A stretch of DNA of 64,000 nucleotides from Pedobacter sp. MR2016-24 (GCF_026239655.1 NZ_JAPIVO010000002.1:558001-622000), one strand, 5' to 3'. Positions 17,365 to 27,131 are shown, numbered from the stretch's first letter. Notes: a model not told the origin generated them from the letters alone. Numbers and translations are program-made.

Positions 17365-19746
17365 ATGATTCAACATTTACCCGACCTTATCCGAATTAAG
17401 GTATTGCAAAGGGGACAAAAACTCTTTATGCTGCTGCTGGTTTTTATTGCCTTTAATACAGGCATTTCTGCACAAGCCCAAAACGTAATCTTAACTGGAA
17501 CAATCAAAACAGCTGATGGACAGCCTGCAGAGAACGTGACTATTTCTATCCCTTCGCTGAATCGAAGCAGTATGACAAACCATCTGGGGGAATTTAAAAT
17601 CACCAAATTGCAGCCCGGTACTTATAAAGTAACAGCAAGCTCAATAGGATTACAAAGTCAGGAAAAAAATGTAGTACTGGTAAGTGGGCAAAATAATACG
17701 CTCAGTTTTATACTGAAGGAAACATCCGGACAGTTAAATGCAGTGAATATCTCGGCAGCAAAAGTTAACAAGTTTGCCAGCAAAAAAACAAGCTATGTAG
17801 CCCGGATGCCGATTTCAAATCTAGAAAATCCTCAGGTATATACCTCCGTGACCAAACAGCTGCTTACTGAGCAACTCGTGGTTGATTTTAAAGAATCTCT
17901 AAGAAATGTGCCGGGAGTGGTACCTAATAATAACCCTGCCGGCGGAACAGGTGGAACAATCAGGGGTTTTACAACTGGTACAACGGTGAGAAACGGATTG
18001 GCTGTACAATCCTATCAGACAGATCCTATCAACATAGAACGCGTAGAAGTAATCAAAGGTCCATCGGGAACACTGTTTGGAAGCAGTATTGTGAACTTTG
18101 GTGGTTTAATTAATCAGGTGACAAAAAAACCATTGGATACACTGATGGGAGAAATAGGGCTGACTTTAGGCGAATATGAGCTGAGCAGACTTACCGCTGA
18201 TATTAATATGCCTTTAAATGCTGACAAATCAGCCTTGATGAGAATTAACGCCGCTGCCCACAAGGAGAATTCTTTTCAGAACTACGGGTTTAAAAAGATG
18301 TATACTTTTGCACCAAGTTTTTCTTATAGAGTAGATGAGAAACTTTCTTTTCTGATAGAGGCCGAATTGAATAAAACTAACAGGTCCACTATTGCCTATC
18401 ACCAGAATTTACAAAATACCTCGTATAAAAGTTTAAAGGATATCCCCGTGCCTTTTGAAAATGCGCTGACAGGCTCAAATCTTGATGCTGCACTTACTTC
18501 TACTAATTTCTTTGCAGAAGGAAACTATAAAATCAACGAACACTGGACATCTACTACAAGTGTTGCTTATGGGGAAAATCAGATTGACCACAGCAGCTAG
18601 GTTTATCCGCAGTGGACGGCAGACAATAAGTTTAACAGGTCTATATTCAATTACGGCCCAAGAATTTTTACCTCTCTTAACGGGCAGCAAAATTTTAATG
18701 GCGATGTAACGGTGGCTGGGATACGTAACAGAATAGTTATTGGTGTTAATTTTTATACGTTTAAAAGTTTCTTGAGATTTACCAACGTAGGTATTTATGA
18801 CGCAATTGATTTAACGGCGTCACCAGTAATTCCGGGTATAAACAGGGAGAAAGTAGATGCCATTATTGCCACAAAAACGCAAACCAACACGCAGAATAAA
18901 CAAGGCTCTTATAGTGCATATGCTTCGGATGTGATTAATCTGACTGATGCATTAATGGCGATGTTAAGCTTAAGGGTGGATCGTTTTGAAAATGCAGCTG
19001 CAGTTGCTGACGGTATAAAGGCACCTACCGGCGCTTTCAATCAGACTGCATTTTCTCCTAAACTAGGTTTGGTTTATCAATTGGTTAAAGATCAGGTATC
19101 CGTATTTGGAAATTATATGAATGGATTCCAGAATGTAGCACCAGTAACGCAAATTACAGGGGTAGTAGATATTTTTAAACCACGCCAGGCAAATCAATGG
19201 GAAGGTGGTGTAAAGTTTGAGATTTTGAATCATAAACTGAATGCAACTTTTAGTTACTATGATATCAAAATCAGTAATGATACGCGTTTGAATGCTGATA
19301 ATGTATCCGTGCAGGATGCTACATCAAAAAGTAAGGGTTTTGAAGCAGAATTAATCGCAAATCCTGTCGAAGGCTTAAATATTGTGACGGGTTATGCAAA
19401 AAGCAGTTACAGAATTATTAATGCAGCTCCAGGCGTAATTGGTAAATATCAGGCTCAGACGCCAACAGAATATGTCAACTTTTGGGCAAGTTATAAATTC
19501 AAAGGGGCATTGAAAAACTTAGGTGCAGGATTTGGAGGCAATTATGTATCCGACTGCTTTTTTGATGCAGCTAATACGATTGTAATCCCAGCTTACACTG
19601 TATTGAATGCGTCGGTATTTTTTGATCAGCCAAAATGGCGACTTGGTCTGAAGGTAAATAATATGACTAATCAGAAGTACTGGACGAATTATGGTATTGC
19701 TGAAATGACAAAACAGTACCTCGCCAACATTAGTTTTAAATTTTAA
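17365..19746 (+). pseudogene. TonB-dependent siderophore receptor interrupted by in-frame TAG
   Basis: Outer-membrane ferric-siderophore receptor in one continuous frame of 794 codons, broken only by TAG at 18598-18600. Before the stop (411 residues): signal peptide, carboxypeptidase-D-like domain (LTGTIKTADGQPAENVTIS), plug (LRNVPGVVPN, GGTIRGF, NIERVEVIKGPSGTLFGSS) and first barrel strands. After the stop the same frame continues VYPQWTADNKF and reaches a normal barrel end, with AYTVLNASVFFDQPKWRLGLKVNNMTNQKYW and terminal Phe. A single CAG-to-TAG change would explain it (HSS-Q-VYPQW). A 3' piece could be read from about 18712 but could not fold alone. The rest of the frame is intact, so the lesion is recent, a sequencing error, or tolerated read-through. 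Confidence 0.85.
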
Positions 19747-19756
19747 GAATTGAATC

Positions 19757-19793
19757 AGATCGTCCTTTATAATTCAGGGACGATCTTTTGTTT
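19757..19793 (+). terminator. Intrinsic terminator after the siderophore receptor
   Basis: GATCGTCC pairs with GGACGATC around a 12-nt loop, followed by TTTTGTTT. It lies directly before the PepSY gene and shows that a TTG at 19788 cannot be that gene's start. Confidence 0.75.
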
Positions 19794-19799
19794 ATAAAT

Positions 19800-21041
19800 A
19801 TGTCTATCATAAAAAATCACAATAAAAGTAGAAAGCGTAAATCGGCTTTCAGAAGAGTGTCAGAATGGTTGCACTTGTGGTTGGGACTTTTTTCGGGAAT
19901 TATCGTATTCGTTATATGTCTTACTGGTGCGCTTTGGGTATTCCGGCATGAGGTCTGGTATTTTACTGAAAGATATCAGCAAGTGGAACCGCGGCGTCAA
20001 GCTATGATGCTACCTTCTCATCTGATCGCTAATGCAAAAGAATATCTTGCTATCAAGGAAAAACAAAGGGTTGAAATTACCAGTATCACTTATGGGTTGC
20101 CGACTAAAGCTGTAGCTGTAGATTATAATTTGAAGGCATCAGGATATGGTACAATTTACTTGAACCCGTATCTGGGGAATGTAATCATGGATAAGCGGGG
20201 AGAATCTGCAGCAGAGAAGTTTTTTATTTTTGTAAGGGCAGGGCACCGTTTTTTGTGGTTGCCAAAAGAGATTGGCAGTCCGTTGGTAGGTGCCTCATGT
20301 TTGATTTTCGTGATTACGCTGATCACCGGGGTAATCTGGTGGTTACCTGTAAAATGGAATAGTAAAACCAGAAAGAAAAGTTTCGGTATTAAATGGAAAG
20401 CAAACTGGAAAAGAGTAAACATAGATTTACATAACGTCCTGGGATTTTATGCCGTAATTTTTGTCCTCGTACTCACAGTTACCGGGATCATATTTACATT
20501 CAAATGGTTTGAAAATGGTATCTACAAAATACTGACCTGGAAAAATCCGGCAGCAGCTGAAATCACACAGCCACTCTCTGATACTACATTGTTGAAATCG
20601 GCCAATCGATTTCATCCTGAAGATATCTTATGGAAAAGAATGAACTCCACGTATAATGGGAAAATAGGCAGACTGGTTATAGATTTTCCAGCTAAAGCAG
20701 AAGATCCTTATCAAGTGATTGTACTGTTTGGCGATGGAACAATTATTTATAATAAAGTACTAGCTTACTATGATCAGTATTCACTGCAGCAAATAAAGAC
20801 GAATAAAGAAAGGCTGAAACCCTATGCACATCTGTCGACCGGCGAAAAAGTATTTAGGATGAATTTCGATATACATACCGGCCAGATTTTAGGGTTGCCA
20901 ACTAAGATAATTGCTTTTTTCGCGTGTATAATTGGTGCAAGCTTACCTGTTACAGGTTTCATCATCTGGTATAATCGCAAATGGGGAAAAAGAAAAAGGC
21001 CAAAAAATGTGAATAATTTAGTATCCTGGTCTGCTGAGTAA
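19800..21041 (+). CDS. PepSY-associated TM helix protein
   Basis: Inner-membrane protein of 413 residues. Helices are visible at the N-terminus (LWLGLFSGIIVFVICLTGALWVF), middle (two, near LVGASCLIFVITLITGVIWWLPV and VLGFYAVIFVLVLTVTGIIFTF) and C-terminus (IIAFFACIIGASLPVTGFIIWY), with periplasmic PepSY segments between. His residues in the helices (EWLHLWLG, DLHNVLGF, FDIHTGQILGLP) fit the heme-binding or ferric-reductase-like pattern of PepSY_TM proteins. The ATG at 19800 is preferred because an upstream TTG sits in the terminator. It follows a siderophore receptor, the usual partner: it probably helps release iron from imported siderophores. Confidence 0.88.
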   Translation: MSIIKNHNKSRKRKSAFRRVSEWLHLWLGLFSGIIVFVICLTGALWVFRHEVWYFTERYQQVEPRRQAMMLPSHLIANAKEYLAIKEKQRVEITSITYGLPTKAVAVDYNLKASGYGTIYLNPYLGNVIMDKRGESAAEKFFIFVRAGHRFLWLPKEIGSPLVGASCLIFVITLITGVIWWLPVKWNSKTRKKSFGIKWKANWKRVNIDLHNVLGFYAVIFVLVLTVTGIIFTFKWFENGIYKILTWKNPAAAEITQPLSDTTLLKSANRFHPEDILWKRMNSTYNGKIGRLVIDFPAKAEDPYQVIVLFGDGTIIYNKVLAYYDQYSLQQIKTNKERLKPYAHLSTGEKVFRMNFDIHTGQILGLPTKIIAFFACIIGASLPVTGFIIWYNRKWGKRKRPKNVNNLVSWSAE

Positions 21042-21084
21042 TGATCAATTATGGGAATTAACTTTGGTCAGGACGGCGCTCAAT

Positions 21085-21345
21085 AGGTTTGGTCGAAAAA
21101 TTACAGGAGTTGGTAAGGCACGTATTAAAGCCACTACAGCAAGTTTATATACTGTAATTGACGGACAGGCAAAATTAGGCCTGATCGGAACTTCAGCTCA
21201 TCACATCTCTAAAATGGCGGGTATCGCCACAATTGATAATAAGTTTGCAGCAGCAAAAACTGAATTCATCACTTCTGCAACTGAGGCTGTAGCCTTCAAT
21301 GCACATAGAAAAGTTGAGGCGGTTAAAAAACAATATCGAAATTAG
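21085..21345 (+). pseudogene. Deletion remnant of the adhesin-like unit (copy 4)
   Basis: The regulator-site half of the unit (AGGTTTGGT at 21085-21093, GGAGTTGGT at 21106-21114) is fused directly to the second half of the coding region beginning at 21115 (KARIKATTASLYTVIDGQAKLGLIGTSAHHISKMAG). Compared with copy 1, about 516 bp equivalent to 15065-15580 are missing, including promoter, start codon, signal peptide and first half of the domain. The C-terminal tail (EAVAFNAHRK) resembles copy 1. A long frame reads through the joint from 21064, but nothing indicates it is expressed. Confidence 0.85.
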
Positions 21346-21362
21346 TATAAATAGTAAAACAG

Positions 21363-21396
21363 ACAATGCTGGCTCCTGCCGGCATTGTTTTTTTTT
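21363..21396 (+). terminator. Intrinsic terminator after copy 4 remnant
   Basis: ACAATGCTGGC (21363-21373) pairs with GCCGGCATTGT (21378-21388) with one wobble, then a T-run. It is related in sequence to the terminators of copies 1 and 3, so it came with the original gene. Confidence 0.85.
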
Positions 21397-21416
21397 ATCA
21401 AATTCCACTATCTTTG
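21385..21416 (+). promoter_or_regulatory. Bacteroidota-type promoter of the ABC-F gene
   Basis: -7 element TATCTTTG at 21409-21416 matches TAnnTTTG. A TTG at 21385-21387 has acceptable -33 spacing and lies inside the preceding terminator. Transcription would start near 21422, which supports GTG 21441 as start codon and excludes the in-frame codon at 21366. Confidence 0.6.
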
Positions 21417-21440
21417 CCGCTTAATTTAATATCCCATCTC

Positions 21441-23072
21441 GTGTTTAATGTAAATAATATCTCCGTTTCTTTTGGTGGAACAACCTTATTTAGTGACGTA
21501 ACGTTTTCAATCAACGAAAATGATAAAATAGCCCTGATGGGTAAAAATGGTGCTGGTAAGTCTACGATCTTAAAAATAATTGCTGGCGCAACAAAACCGA
21601 CGTCTGGTAGCGTAACTGGTCCAAAAGAAGCAGTAATTGCTTATTTACCGCAGCATTTGCTAACGGAAGATAATGTTACCGTTTTTGAAGAAACCTCAAA
21701 AGCATTCCAGGAGATGCATCAGATGCAAAAGGAACTGGATGAGCTGAACGAGCAACTCAACATCAGGACGGATTATGACAGCGACGATTACATGAAGGTA
21801 ATTGAGCGCGTATCGGAGTTGAGTGAGCAGTTTTATTCAGTAGAAGAGGTCAATTATGATGCTGAAGTAGAAAAAGTATTAAAAGGTCTGGGTTTTGAAC
21901 GCGAGGACTTTAACCGTCAGACTTCTGAATTTTCAGGCGGATGGCGCATGCGGATTGAACTGGCCAAGATTTTATTAAAGAAACCGGATCTGATTTTACT
22001 GGATGAGCCAACCAACCATATGGATATTGAAAGCATCCAGTGGCTGGAAGATTTTCTGATGAACTCAGCCAAGGCAGTGATGGTGATTTCGCACGACCGT
22101 ACCTTTGTAGATAACATCACCAATCGTACAATTGAGGTCACCATGGGCCGGATATACGATTACAAAGCGAAATACAGTCATTACCTGCAGTTGCGTGCCG
22201 ACCGTCGCGTACACCAATTGAAAGCTTACGAAGAACAACAACGTTTTATTGCGGATAACCAGGAGTTTATAGACCGTTTCAGAGGTACTTACTCGAAAAC
22301 GCTGCAGGTACAGTCGCGGGTAAAAATGCTCGAAAAACTTGAAGTCATCGAAATAGATGAGGTAGATACCTCGGCATTACGCCTGAAATTTCCACCTTCA
22401 CCGCGCTCGGGTCAATACCCTGTAATTGTAGAAGAGCTAACCAAAGCTTATGGGGATCATGTGGTATTCGAAAAGGCCTCACTGGTCATTGAGCGGGGAG
22501 AAAAGGTAGCTTTTGTAGGTAGAAATGGTGAGGGTAAATCAACCATGATCAAAGCCTTCATGAACGAGATCGATTATGAAGGAACTTTAAAAGTTGGCCA
22601 CAATGCGAAGATTGGCTATTTTGCTCAGAATCAGGCTTCATTACTGGATGAGAATTTAACGGTCTTTGAAACCATCGATCAGATTCAGTTGAGCGATGGA
22701 AGCGTAAAAATCAAAGACCTTTTAGGTGCCTTTATGTTTAGCGGTGATGATACCACTAAAAAGGTTAAGGTCCTGTCCGGGGGTGAAAAAACCCGTTTGG
22801 CAATGATTAAACTTTTGCTGGAACCCGTAAATGTATTGATCCTGGATGAGCCGACCAACCATTTGGACATGAAGACCAAAGACATCATCAAAGAAGCCCT
22901 GCAGGACTTTGATGGTACGCTGATTTTAGTGTCTCACGACCGGGATTTCCTGGACGGACTGGCACACAAAGTATTTGAGTTTGGCAATAAACGCGTTCGT
23001 GAACATTTTGAAGATATTAAGGGTTTCCTGGCCTACAAGAAAATGAATAGTCTGAAAGAGATCGACAATTAA
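21441..23072 (+). CDS. ABC-F family ATP-binding protein
   Basis: Soluble twin-ATPase protein of the ABC-F class (translation factors acting at the ribosomal E site; some give antibiotic resistance). The first ATPase has Walker A GKNGAGKST, signature FSGGWRMRIELAK and Walker B LILLDEPTNHMD; the second has GRNGEGKST, LSGGEKTRLAM and LILDEPTNHLD. The charged interdomain linker (YSHYLQLRADRRVHQLKAYEEQ...) is present and there are no membrane segments. The GTG start is chosen because MFNVNNISVSFGG is the family N-terminus and the promoter lies only about 25 bp upstream. 543 residues is normal. The subgroup cannot be decided here; no resistance role is claimed. Confidence 0.92.
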   Translation: MFNVNNISVSFGGTTLFSDVTFSINENDKIALMGKNGAGKSTILKIIAGATKPTSGSVTGPKEAVIAYLPQHLLTEDNVTVFEETSKAFQEMHQMQKELDELNEQLNIRTDYDSDDYMKVIERVSELSEQFYSVEEVNYDAEVEKVLKGLGFEREDFNRQTSEFSGGWRMRIELAKILLKKPDLILLDEPTNHMDIESIQWLEDFLMNSAKAVMVISHDRTFVDNITNRTIEVTMGRIYDYKAKYSHYLQLRADRRVHQLKAYEEQQRFIADNQEFIDRFRGTYSKTLQVQSRVKMLEKLEVIEIDEVDTSALRLKFPPSPRSGQYPVIVEELTKAYGDHVVFEKASLVIERGEKVAFVGRNGEGKSTMIKAFMNEIDYEGTLKVGHNAKIGYFAQNQASLLDENLTVFETIDQIQLSDGSVKIKDLLGAFMFSGDDTTKKVKVLSGGEKTRLAMIKLLLEPVNVLILDEPTNHLDMKTKDIIKEALQDFDGTLILVSHDRDFLDGLAHKVFEFGNKRVREHFEDIKGFLAYKKMNSLKEIDN

Positions 23073-23077
23073 ATAAG

Positions 23078-23109
23078 AAATACCTAAGCTGAGGCAGGCT
23101 TGGGTATTT
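23078..23109. terminator. Bidirectional terminator between convergent genes
   Basis: AAATACCTAAGC (23078-23089) pairs with GCTTGGGTATTT (23098-23109) around an 8-nt loop, with A and T runs on either side. It serves the ABC-F gene and the serine hydrolase facing it. Confidence 0.8.
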
Positions 23110-24436
23110 ATTGTTTTACTTTCGTGCCTTTGAACGCAATTCCCTGGTAGGTCCATACCATAACCCAACTATCACCATCTGGAATGAATTCGAAGGTCGT
23201 TGATGTTTCCGGCTTTTCAAAAAAAACCGTTTTACTTTCTGCCTGAAGACTTGCCTGCATTTTATTTTCCCGGTAAAGCTTTAACTGTCTATCTTGTAAA
23301 CGGAATTCCAGCCGTGCATGGTTCGCTTCAGCAAATTCATATTGACCAATATATCTGCTAAGGATAGCTGCGGGTATAGTTATTGCTTTATGGTTGATCG
23401 CAGCCGGAAGTTTAAAAGGTTTTCTTTCCATAATTTTCACCAGGTCAGTAACGGTTTGCTGAAAAGGTATTTCATCATAGTTCGATAGCAGTACAAAGCT
23501 ATAATTTTGTCGTGTGTTGGTATATATCTGTGTCCTGATGCCATCTGATCCGCCATTTTTTTCTATTACACCCTGCGCGTTACGCATGGCAGACAGAAAA
23601 GGTTCCTTATGCAATGATTGTAAATACAGTAAGAGATCTCCGGTGGTAGAATAAATTCTGGCAGTAGGAAATTCGTCCTGTGTAAGATTTGGGATCTGTC
23701 TGATCACACCATCTCTCATCTGGTGGTTCAGGGCAAGATTTTTCAGGTTATCGTGGCTGGTGTAAAAGTGAGCGCCTGAAGCATTCATATGTAGAGGGAT
23801 AAATATAAATTCTTTCACACATTGTGCGAAGGGCTTGCCTGTTATCTTTTGGATCAGGTAATAGATCACCTCGTAACCAATGTTAGAATACCTGGTATCG
23901 CTGCCAGGGGTGAATTCCAATTTTTCTTTCGCTGCCGCTGCAAGTATTTCATCTGGGGTTAAAGCCAGCACTTTTTCTGATTTATTTGTCAATTCACGCG
24001 GTAGTCCGGACCTGTGGTGAATCAATTGGTCGATCGTAATCAAATGACTATTAGGGAAGTGAGGGAGGTACCTGCAGATCGTATCTGAAATTTTCAGCTG
24101 ATGTGCTTCCTGTAGTTGAACTAAAATGGAGTAGGCCATTAGTTTACTCACAGAATGAATGTCGAACTGGCTATCATTGCTTACGTGGAGGCTATTATTG
24201 GGATCTGCCGATAAATTGTAGGCTTTTTTTAATATATCCTTGCCATTAGCATTAAAATATACAGCGCCATTGAACTTTTTGAGCTGAGTAAGGGTCGACA
24301 AATATTCATCCAGCTGTTGCTGTAATGTGCTGTCAGCGCTGTAATCAATTTTGTTTTTTATGGGTTCACCAATGGATATGGAGGTAAACAGAATGCATAT
24401 AAAGAAGGTTGCCAAAGCAGATTTTAAAAAAATCAT
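23108..24436 (-). CDS. Serine hydrolase of the beta-lactamase (class C-like) family
   Basis: Exported protein of 442 residues with signal peptide (ALATFFICILFTSISIG). The catalytic SxxK motif is S95-V-S-K98 in FDIHSVSKLMAYS; the second motif is Y183-S-N in RYSNIGYEVIYYLIQKITGKPF. HHRSGLPREL is the usual segment of this family. A C-terminal lipocalin-like domain (IGQYEFAEANHARLEFRLQDRQLKLY) follows. Such proteins act as D-amino-acid or ester hydrolases more often than as true beta-lactamases. It is divergent from the sensor kinase gene, with about 120 bp between them. Confidence 0.88.
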   Translation of the reverse strand: MIFLKSALATFFICILFTSISIGEPIKNKIDYSADSTLQQQLDEYLSTLTQLKKFNGAVYFNANGKDILKKAYNLSADPNNSLHVSNDSQFDIHSVSKLMAYSILVQLQEAHQLKISDTICRYLPHFPNSHLITIDQLIHHRSGLPRELTNKSEKVLALTPDEILAAAAKEKLEFTPGSDTRYSNIGYEVIYYLIQKITGKPFAQCVKEFIFIPLHMNASGAHFYTSHDNLKNLALNHQMRDGVIRQIPNLTQDEFPTARIYSTTGDLLLYLQSLHKEPFLSAMRNAQGVIEKNGGSDGIRTQIYTNTRQNYSFVLLSNYDEIPFQQTVTDLVKIMERKPFKLPAAINHKAITIPAAILSRYIGQYEFAEANHARLEFRLQDRQLKLYRENKMQASLQAESKTVFFEKPETSTTFEFIPDGDSWVMVWTYQGIAFKGTKVKQ

Positions 24437-24557
24437 GGTATGTTAAATTATTGATGTGCTGCAAAGATGTGAGTATGGAGCCGGACTTTAGGTTAATGAA
24501 AGGTTAATGTGCTGATGCCTTACATTACGCCAACAATAATCTGTTTATATTGCGCAG

Positions 24558-25925
24558 ATGTTTAAAAACAACATGCTATTGCTTATTATGGGTTGCGTAC
24601 TGATCGTTGTCACTTTCGGCATCCTTCAGTTGCTGTTGATCATGAAGACCTACAAGCTGGAAAAAGCGAGCTATATTGCTGAATTACGGCATGCTATAGT
24701 TGATCATCTTCGGGTTCCGGTGGAAACCCTGCATAGTAGCGCTGTTGATGCGGTGATTAAGGTTGTCAAAAGTGATCAAAAAGAACAACACGATATTGGA
24801 GAAGTTATTCGTGCACAACTCTACCATGACCAACTGAAACTGCGTTCTGAATTTTCCAAAACGATCAGGAAAGTACCGGAGCTTAGTCAGGTAAATTACC
24901 TGCTCAGCTATCCTTATATTGTACTTCGTCATCATAACAAAGTAGATACAATTGTTTCATCAAAAAAACAAGCTTTACTGGAAATCGCCGGCATGCATAT
25001 TCCGGAAAAAAGTAGATTATTAATTAGTGATGGTACTCAGATTACCTCTTTTGATAAAATAGCTGCAGATGGTCAGGCCACCAAGTATACGCTTGAAATC
25101 AGTATAGCACAATATACCGATAGCGCAGCATGGCAGTCACAAGTGTCAGGACGAATGTTGGTATCATTTCTGTCAGCAGCATTTCTGGTTATTTTAATAG
25201 TGCTGGTGCTGTTTAGTATTTTAGCCGCATTGCTCCGACAAAAGAAAATTGCAGATATAAAAACTGATTTTTCGAATAACATCACTCATGAACTAAAAAC
25301 GCCCATAAGTACAGCAGGGATCATTCTTAAAACGCTGTCGATTATTGATCCGGTAAAAGACAAAGTATTGTTTAAAGAGCAATTGTCAGCTCTGGAAAAG
25401 CAACACTACAAAATCACCAGAACCGTCGACTGGGTATTGGAGAGTGCCATGACTATTCCGGCCCCTTTTTTAGCCGAAGAAATTCATGTAAGCGAATGGT
25501 TGAATGAGCTTATTGGTAGTCGGCCGGACGCAGGACATCAGTTAAGCGTAGAATGTAATCCTGATGATCGGATCAACAGTAACCAGACCTTGCTGACGAG
25601 TATCTTAGGCAACTTATTGGACAATGCGGTGAAGTACAGTAGTGCGGGCACGAAAATTATTGCCAGATTTTATGTCGATAAACAGGTAAATGTATTCGAG
25701 GTAGAGGATGGGGGAACAGCCATTCCAATAAAGTTCCGGGAGCATTTGTTTGATAAGTTTTACAGGATTCCGGAACAGGAATATCTTCATTCAGTAAAGG
25801 GCCTGGGCTTGGGTTTGTACCTGAGTCAGAGAAATGCTATAGCACTGGGCGGACAGCTGAGGTATATGGAATCTGCTGATGGCGGCAACTGTTTTCAGTT
25901 AACTATTCGTAAAAATGCAATATAA
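24558..25925 (+). CDS. Sensor histidine kinase
   Basis: Inner-membrane two-component sensor, 455 residues. TM1 at about 6-28 and TM2 at about 201-226 enclose an unclassified periplasmic domain of roughly 170 residues. HisKA carries the phospho-acceptor His244 in FSNNITHELKTPIST; the ATPase domain has the N box LGNLLDNAVKY, G1 VFEVEDGG and G2 KGLGLGLYLSQRNA. The downstream response regulator starts 11 bp before this gene's stop, so the two are translationally coupled and form a pair. The signal is unknown; nearby targets could be the serine hydrolase transcribed in the opposite direction. Confidence 0.94.
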   Translation: MFKNNMLLLIMGCVLIVVTFGILQLLLIMKTYKLEKASYIAELRHAIVDHLRVPVETLHSSAVDAVIKVVKSDQKEQHDIGEVIRAQLYHDQLKLRSEFSKTIRKVPELSQVNYLLSYPYIVLRHHNKVDTIVSSKKQALLEIAGMHIPEKSRLLISDGTQITSFDKIAADGQATKYTLEISIAQYTDSAAWQSQVSGRMLVSFLSAAFLVILIVLVLFSILAALLRQKKIADIKTDFSNNITHELKTPISTAGIILKTLSIIDPVKDKVLFKEQLSALEKQHYKITRTVDWVLESAMTIPAPFLAEEIHVSEWLNELIGSRPDAGHQLSVECNPDDRINSNQTLLTSILGNLLDNAVKYSSAGTKIIARFYVDKQVNVFEVEDGGTAIPIKFREHLFDKFYRIPEQEYLHSVKGLGLGLYLSQRNAIALGGQLRYMESADGGNCFQLTIRKNAI

Positions 25926-26595
25926 ATTATTACTCGTTGAAGATGATGAAGACCTGGCTGTTCACTTGTCAAAATACCTCCAGATCAGGGGCTTTTTTAC
26001 AGGTTTAGCCGGCGACGGCCAGCGGGCCAGGCAGTGCCTGGCTGAAGGCCCCTATGATCTGGTGCTCGTAGATATCATGATGCCTGGAGAAGATGGTTTT
26101 AGCTTGGCTGCCCATCTTAAAAAAAGCTATCCTCAGCTGCCGTTCCTGTTTTTATCTGCCAGAAACCAGAAGGAAGACATCCTTAAAGGTTTGGGACTGG
26201 GTGCTGATGACTATATGATCAAGCCATTCGACGCAGAAGAACTGGTTTTACGCATACATAATATTTTGCGGAGAAGCATAGGGGTAATCGCTGAAATGGA
26301 GCGGTACGACCTGGGTACCTATCAGTTCAGGTTTAATGACCTTATGCTCATCGGAACATCAGGTGAAAAAGTGCTGACTGAAAAAGAAGGCAAGCTGCTC
26401 AAAATGCTTTGCTTGCGTAAGAACCACTTGCTTAACAGAGCGGAGGTACTTCATGAACTATGGGGAGAACCTGATTTTTTTAATGGACGTAGCCTGGATG
26501 TGTTCATCAGCAGGCTGCGTAAATATTTATCAGACGATCCGGGTATTCGTATTGAGAGTATTCGCGGAGTTGGTTTTAGGTTAAGGGAGGTTTAA
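25915..26595 (+). CDS. OmpR-family response regulator
   Basis: DNA-binding partner of the overlapping histidine kinase, 226 residues. The receiver domain carries the acidic pair E9-D10-D11, the phospho-acceptor Asp53 (LVLVDIMMPGEDGF) and the Lys in DDYMIKPF. The winged-helix output domain (TEKEGKLLKMLCLRKNHLLNRAEVL, RSLDVFISRLRKYL, IESIRGVGFRL) is complete. It is not LytTR-type, so it is not the candidate regulator of the repeated sites in this region. Confidence 0.95.
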   Translation: MQYKLLLVEDDEDLAVHLSKYLQIRGFFTGLAGDGQRARQCLAEGPYDLVLVDIMMPGEDGFSLAAHLKKSYPQLPFLFLSARNQKEDILKGLGLGADDYMIKPFDAEELVLRIHNILRRSIGVIAEMERYDLGTYQFRFNDLMLIGTSGEKVLTEKEGKLLKMLCLRKNHLLNRAEVLHELWGEPDFFNGRSLDVFISRLRKYLSDDPGIRIESIRGVGFRLREV

Positions 26596-26625
26596 CTCAA
26601 TACGCTACGCCTTCGGCACCTGTTT

Positions 26626-27054
26626 TTAGGCCAGCAAAGCAAGTACCTTTAACGTTTTGTTATCTTTTCTTCCTTCAAAATATTTCTGCAAAACTGCTTC
26701 AAAGACAGGATCTGCCCCCGGAACCAGCGAAAAGAGTGTCATGGAGGAATGCAGTTTCAGGTCATCCGGACTCCCGAAAATCTGATGTACACTTTTACCT
26801 TCCAGGCTAAGCAGGGTATTTGCTGCCAGTATCAGTCTCGGACCTAAAACCCGGTGTGACAGGTATGCGCTGGCTTCCTTCAGGTCTTTTATCGCATAAA
26901 ACCGGGATGTTTCGGTGAAACCAAGACCCTGGATTTGCGGAAAAATGTACCACATCCAATGGCTTTTTTTCATGCCTTCCTTCAATTCCTGCAGGGCTGT
27001 CTGGTATACAGCTTTCTGGGCTGCTATAAATCTTTCTAAGTTGTGCGTTTCCAT
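26626..27054 (-). CDS. DUF1810 domain-containing protein
   Basis: Small cytoplasmic protein, 142 residues. The family core is obvious: LERFIAAQ...YQTALQELKEGMKKSHWMWYIFPQIQGLG, then SRFYAIKDLKEASAYLSHRVLGPRL and a C-terminal FGSPDDLKLHSSMTLFS. The family is conserved and of unknown function. It is isolated, convergent to the response regulator and followed upstream by adhesin-like copy 3. Confidence 0.9.
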   Translation of the reverse strand: METHNLERFIAAQKAVYQTALQELKEGMKKSHWMWYIFPQIQGLGFTETSRFYAIKDLKEASAYLSHRVLGPRLILAANTLLSLEGKSVHQIFGSPDDLKLHSSMTLFSLVPGADPVFEAVLQKYFEGRKDNKTLKVLALLA

Positions 27055-27131
27055 AAGATATCTGGTTTCCCATATTACAATTAATAAGAACTTTAGTTTC
27101 AGGATATGCTGCGGATCAAAAAAATAATTGT

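Noticed and set aside
18598..18600. TAG as a recoded amino acid (pyrrolysine or read-through)
   Set aside because: No pyl genes or stimulatory structure are visible, and a simple point mutation from CAG explains it.
21064..21345. Frame of 93 codons covering the remnant copy as a real small gene
   Set aside because: The first 17 codons come from the spacer and regulator site, the rest from the second half of the adhesin-like gene; no signal peptide or promoter remains.
23108..24436. True beta-lactamase with resistance function
   Set aside because: It has SxxK and YSN motifs but the lipocalin-like C-terminal domain and divergence point to a general serine hydrolase.
25915..26595. Response regulator as binder of the repeated 9-mers
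   Set aside because: Its output domain is an OmpR winged helix, not LytTR.
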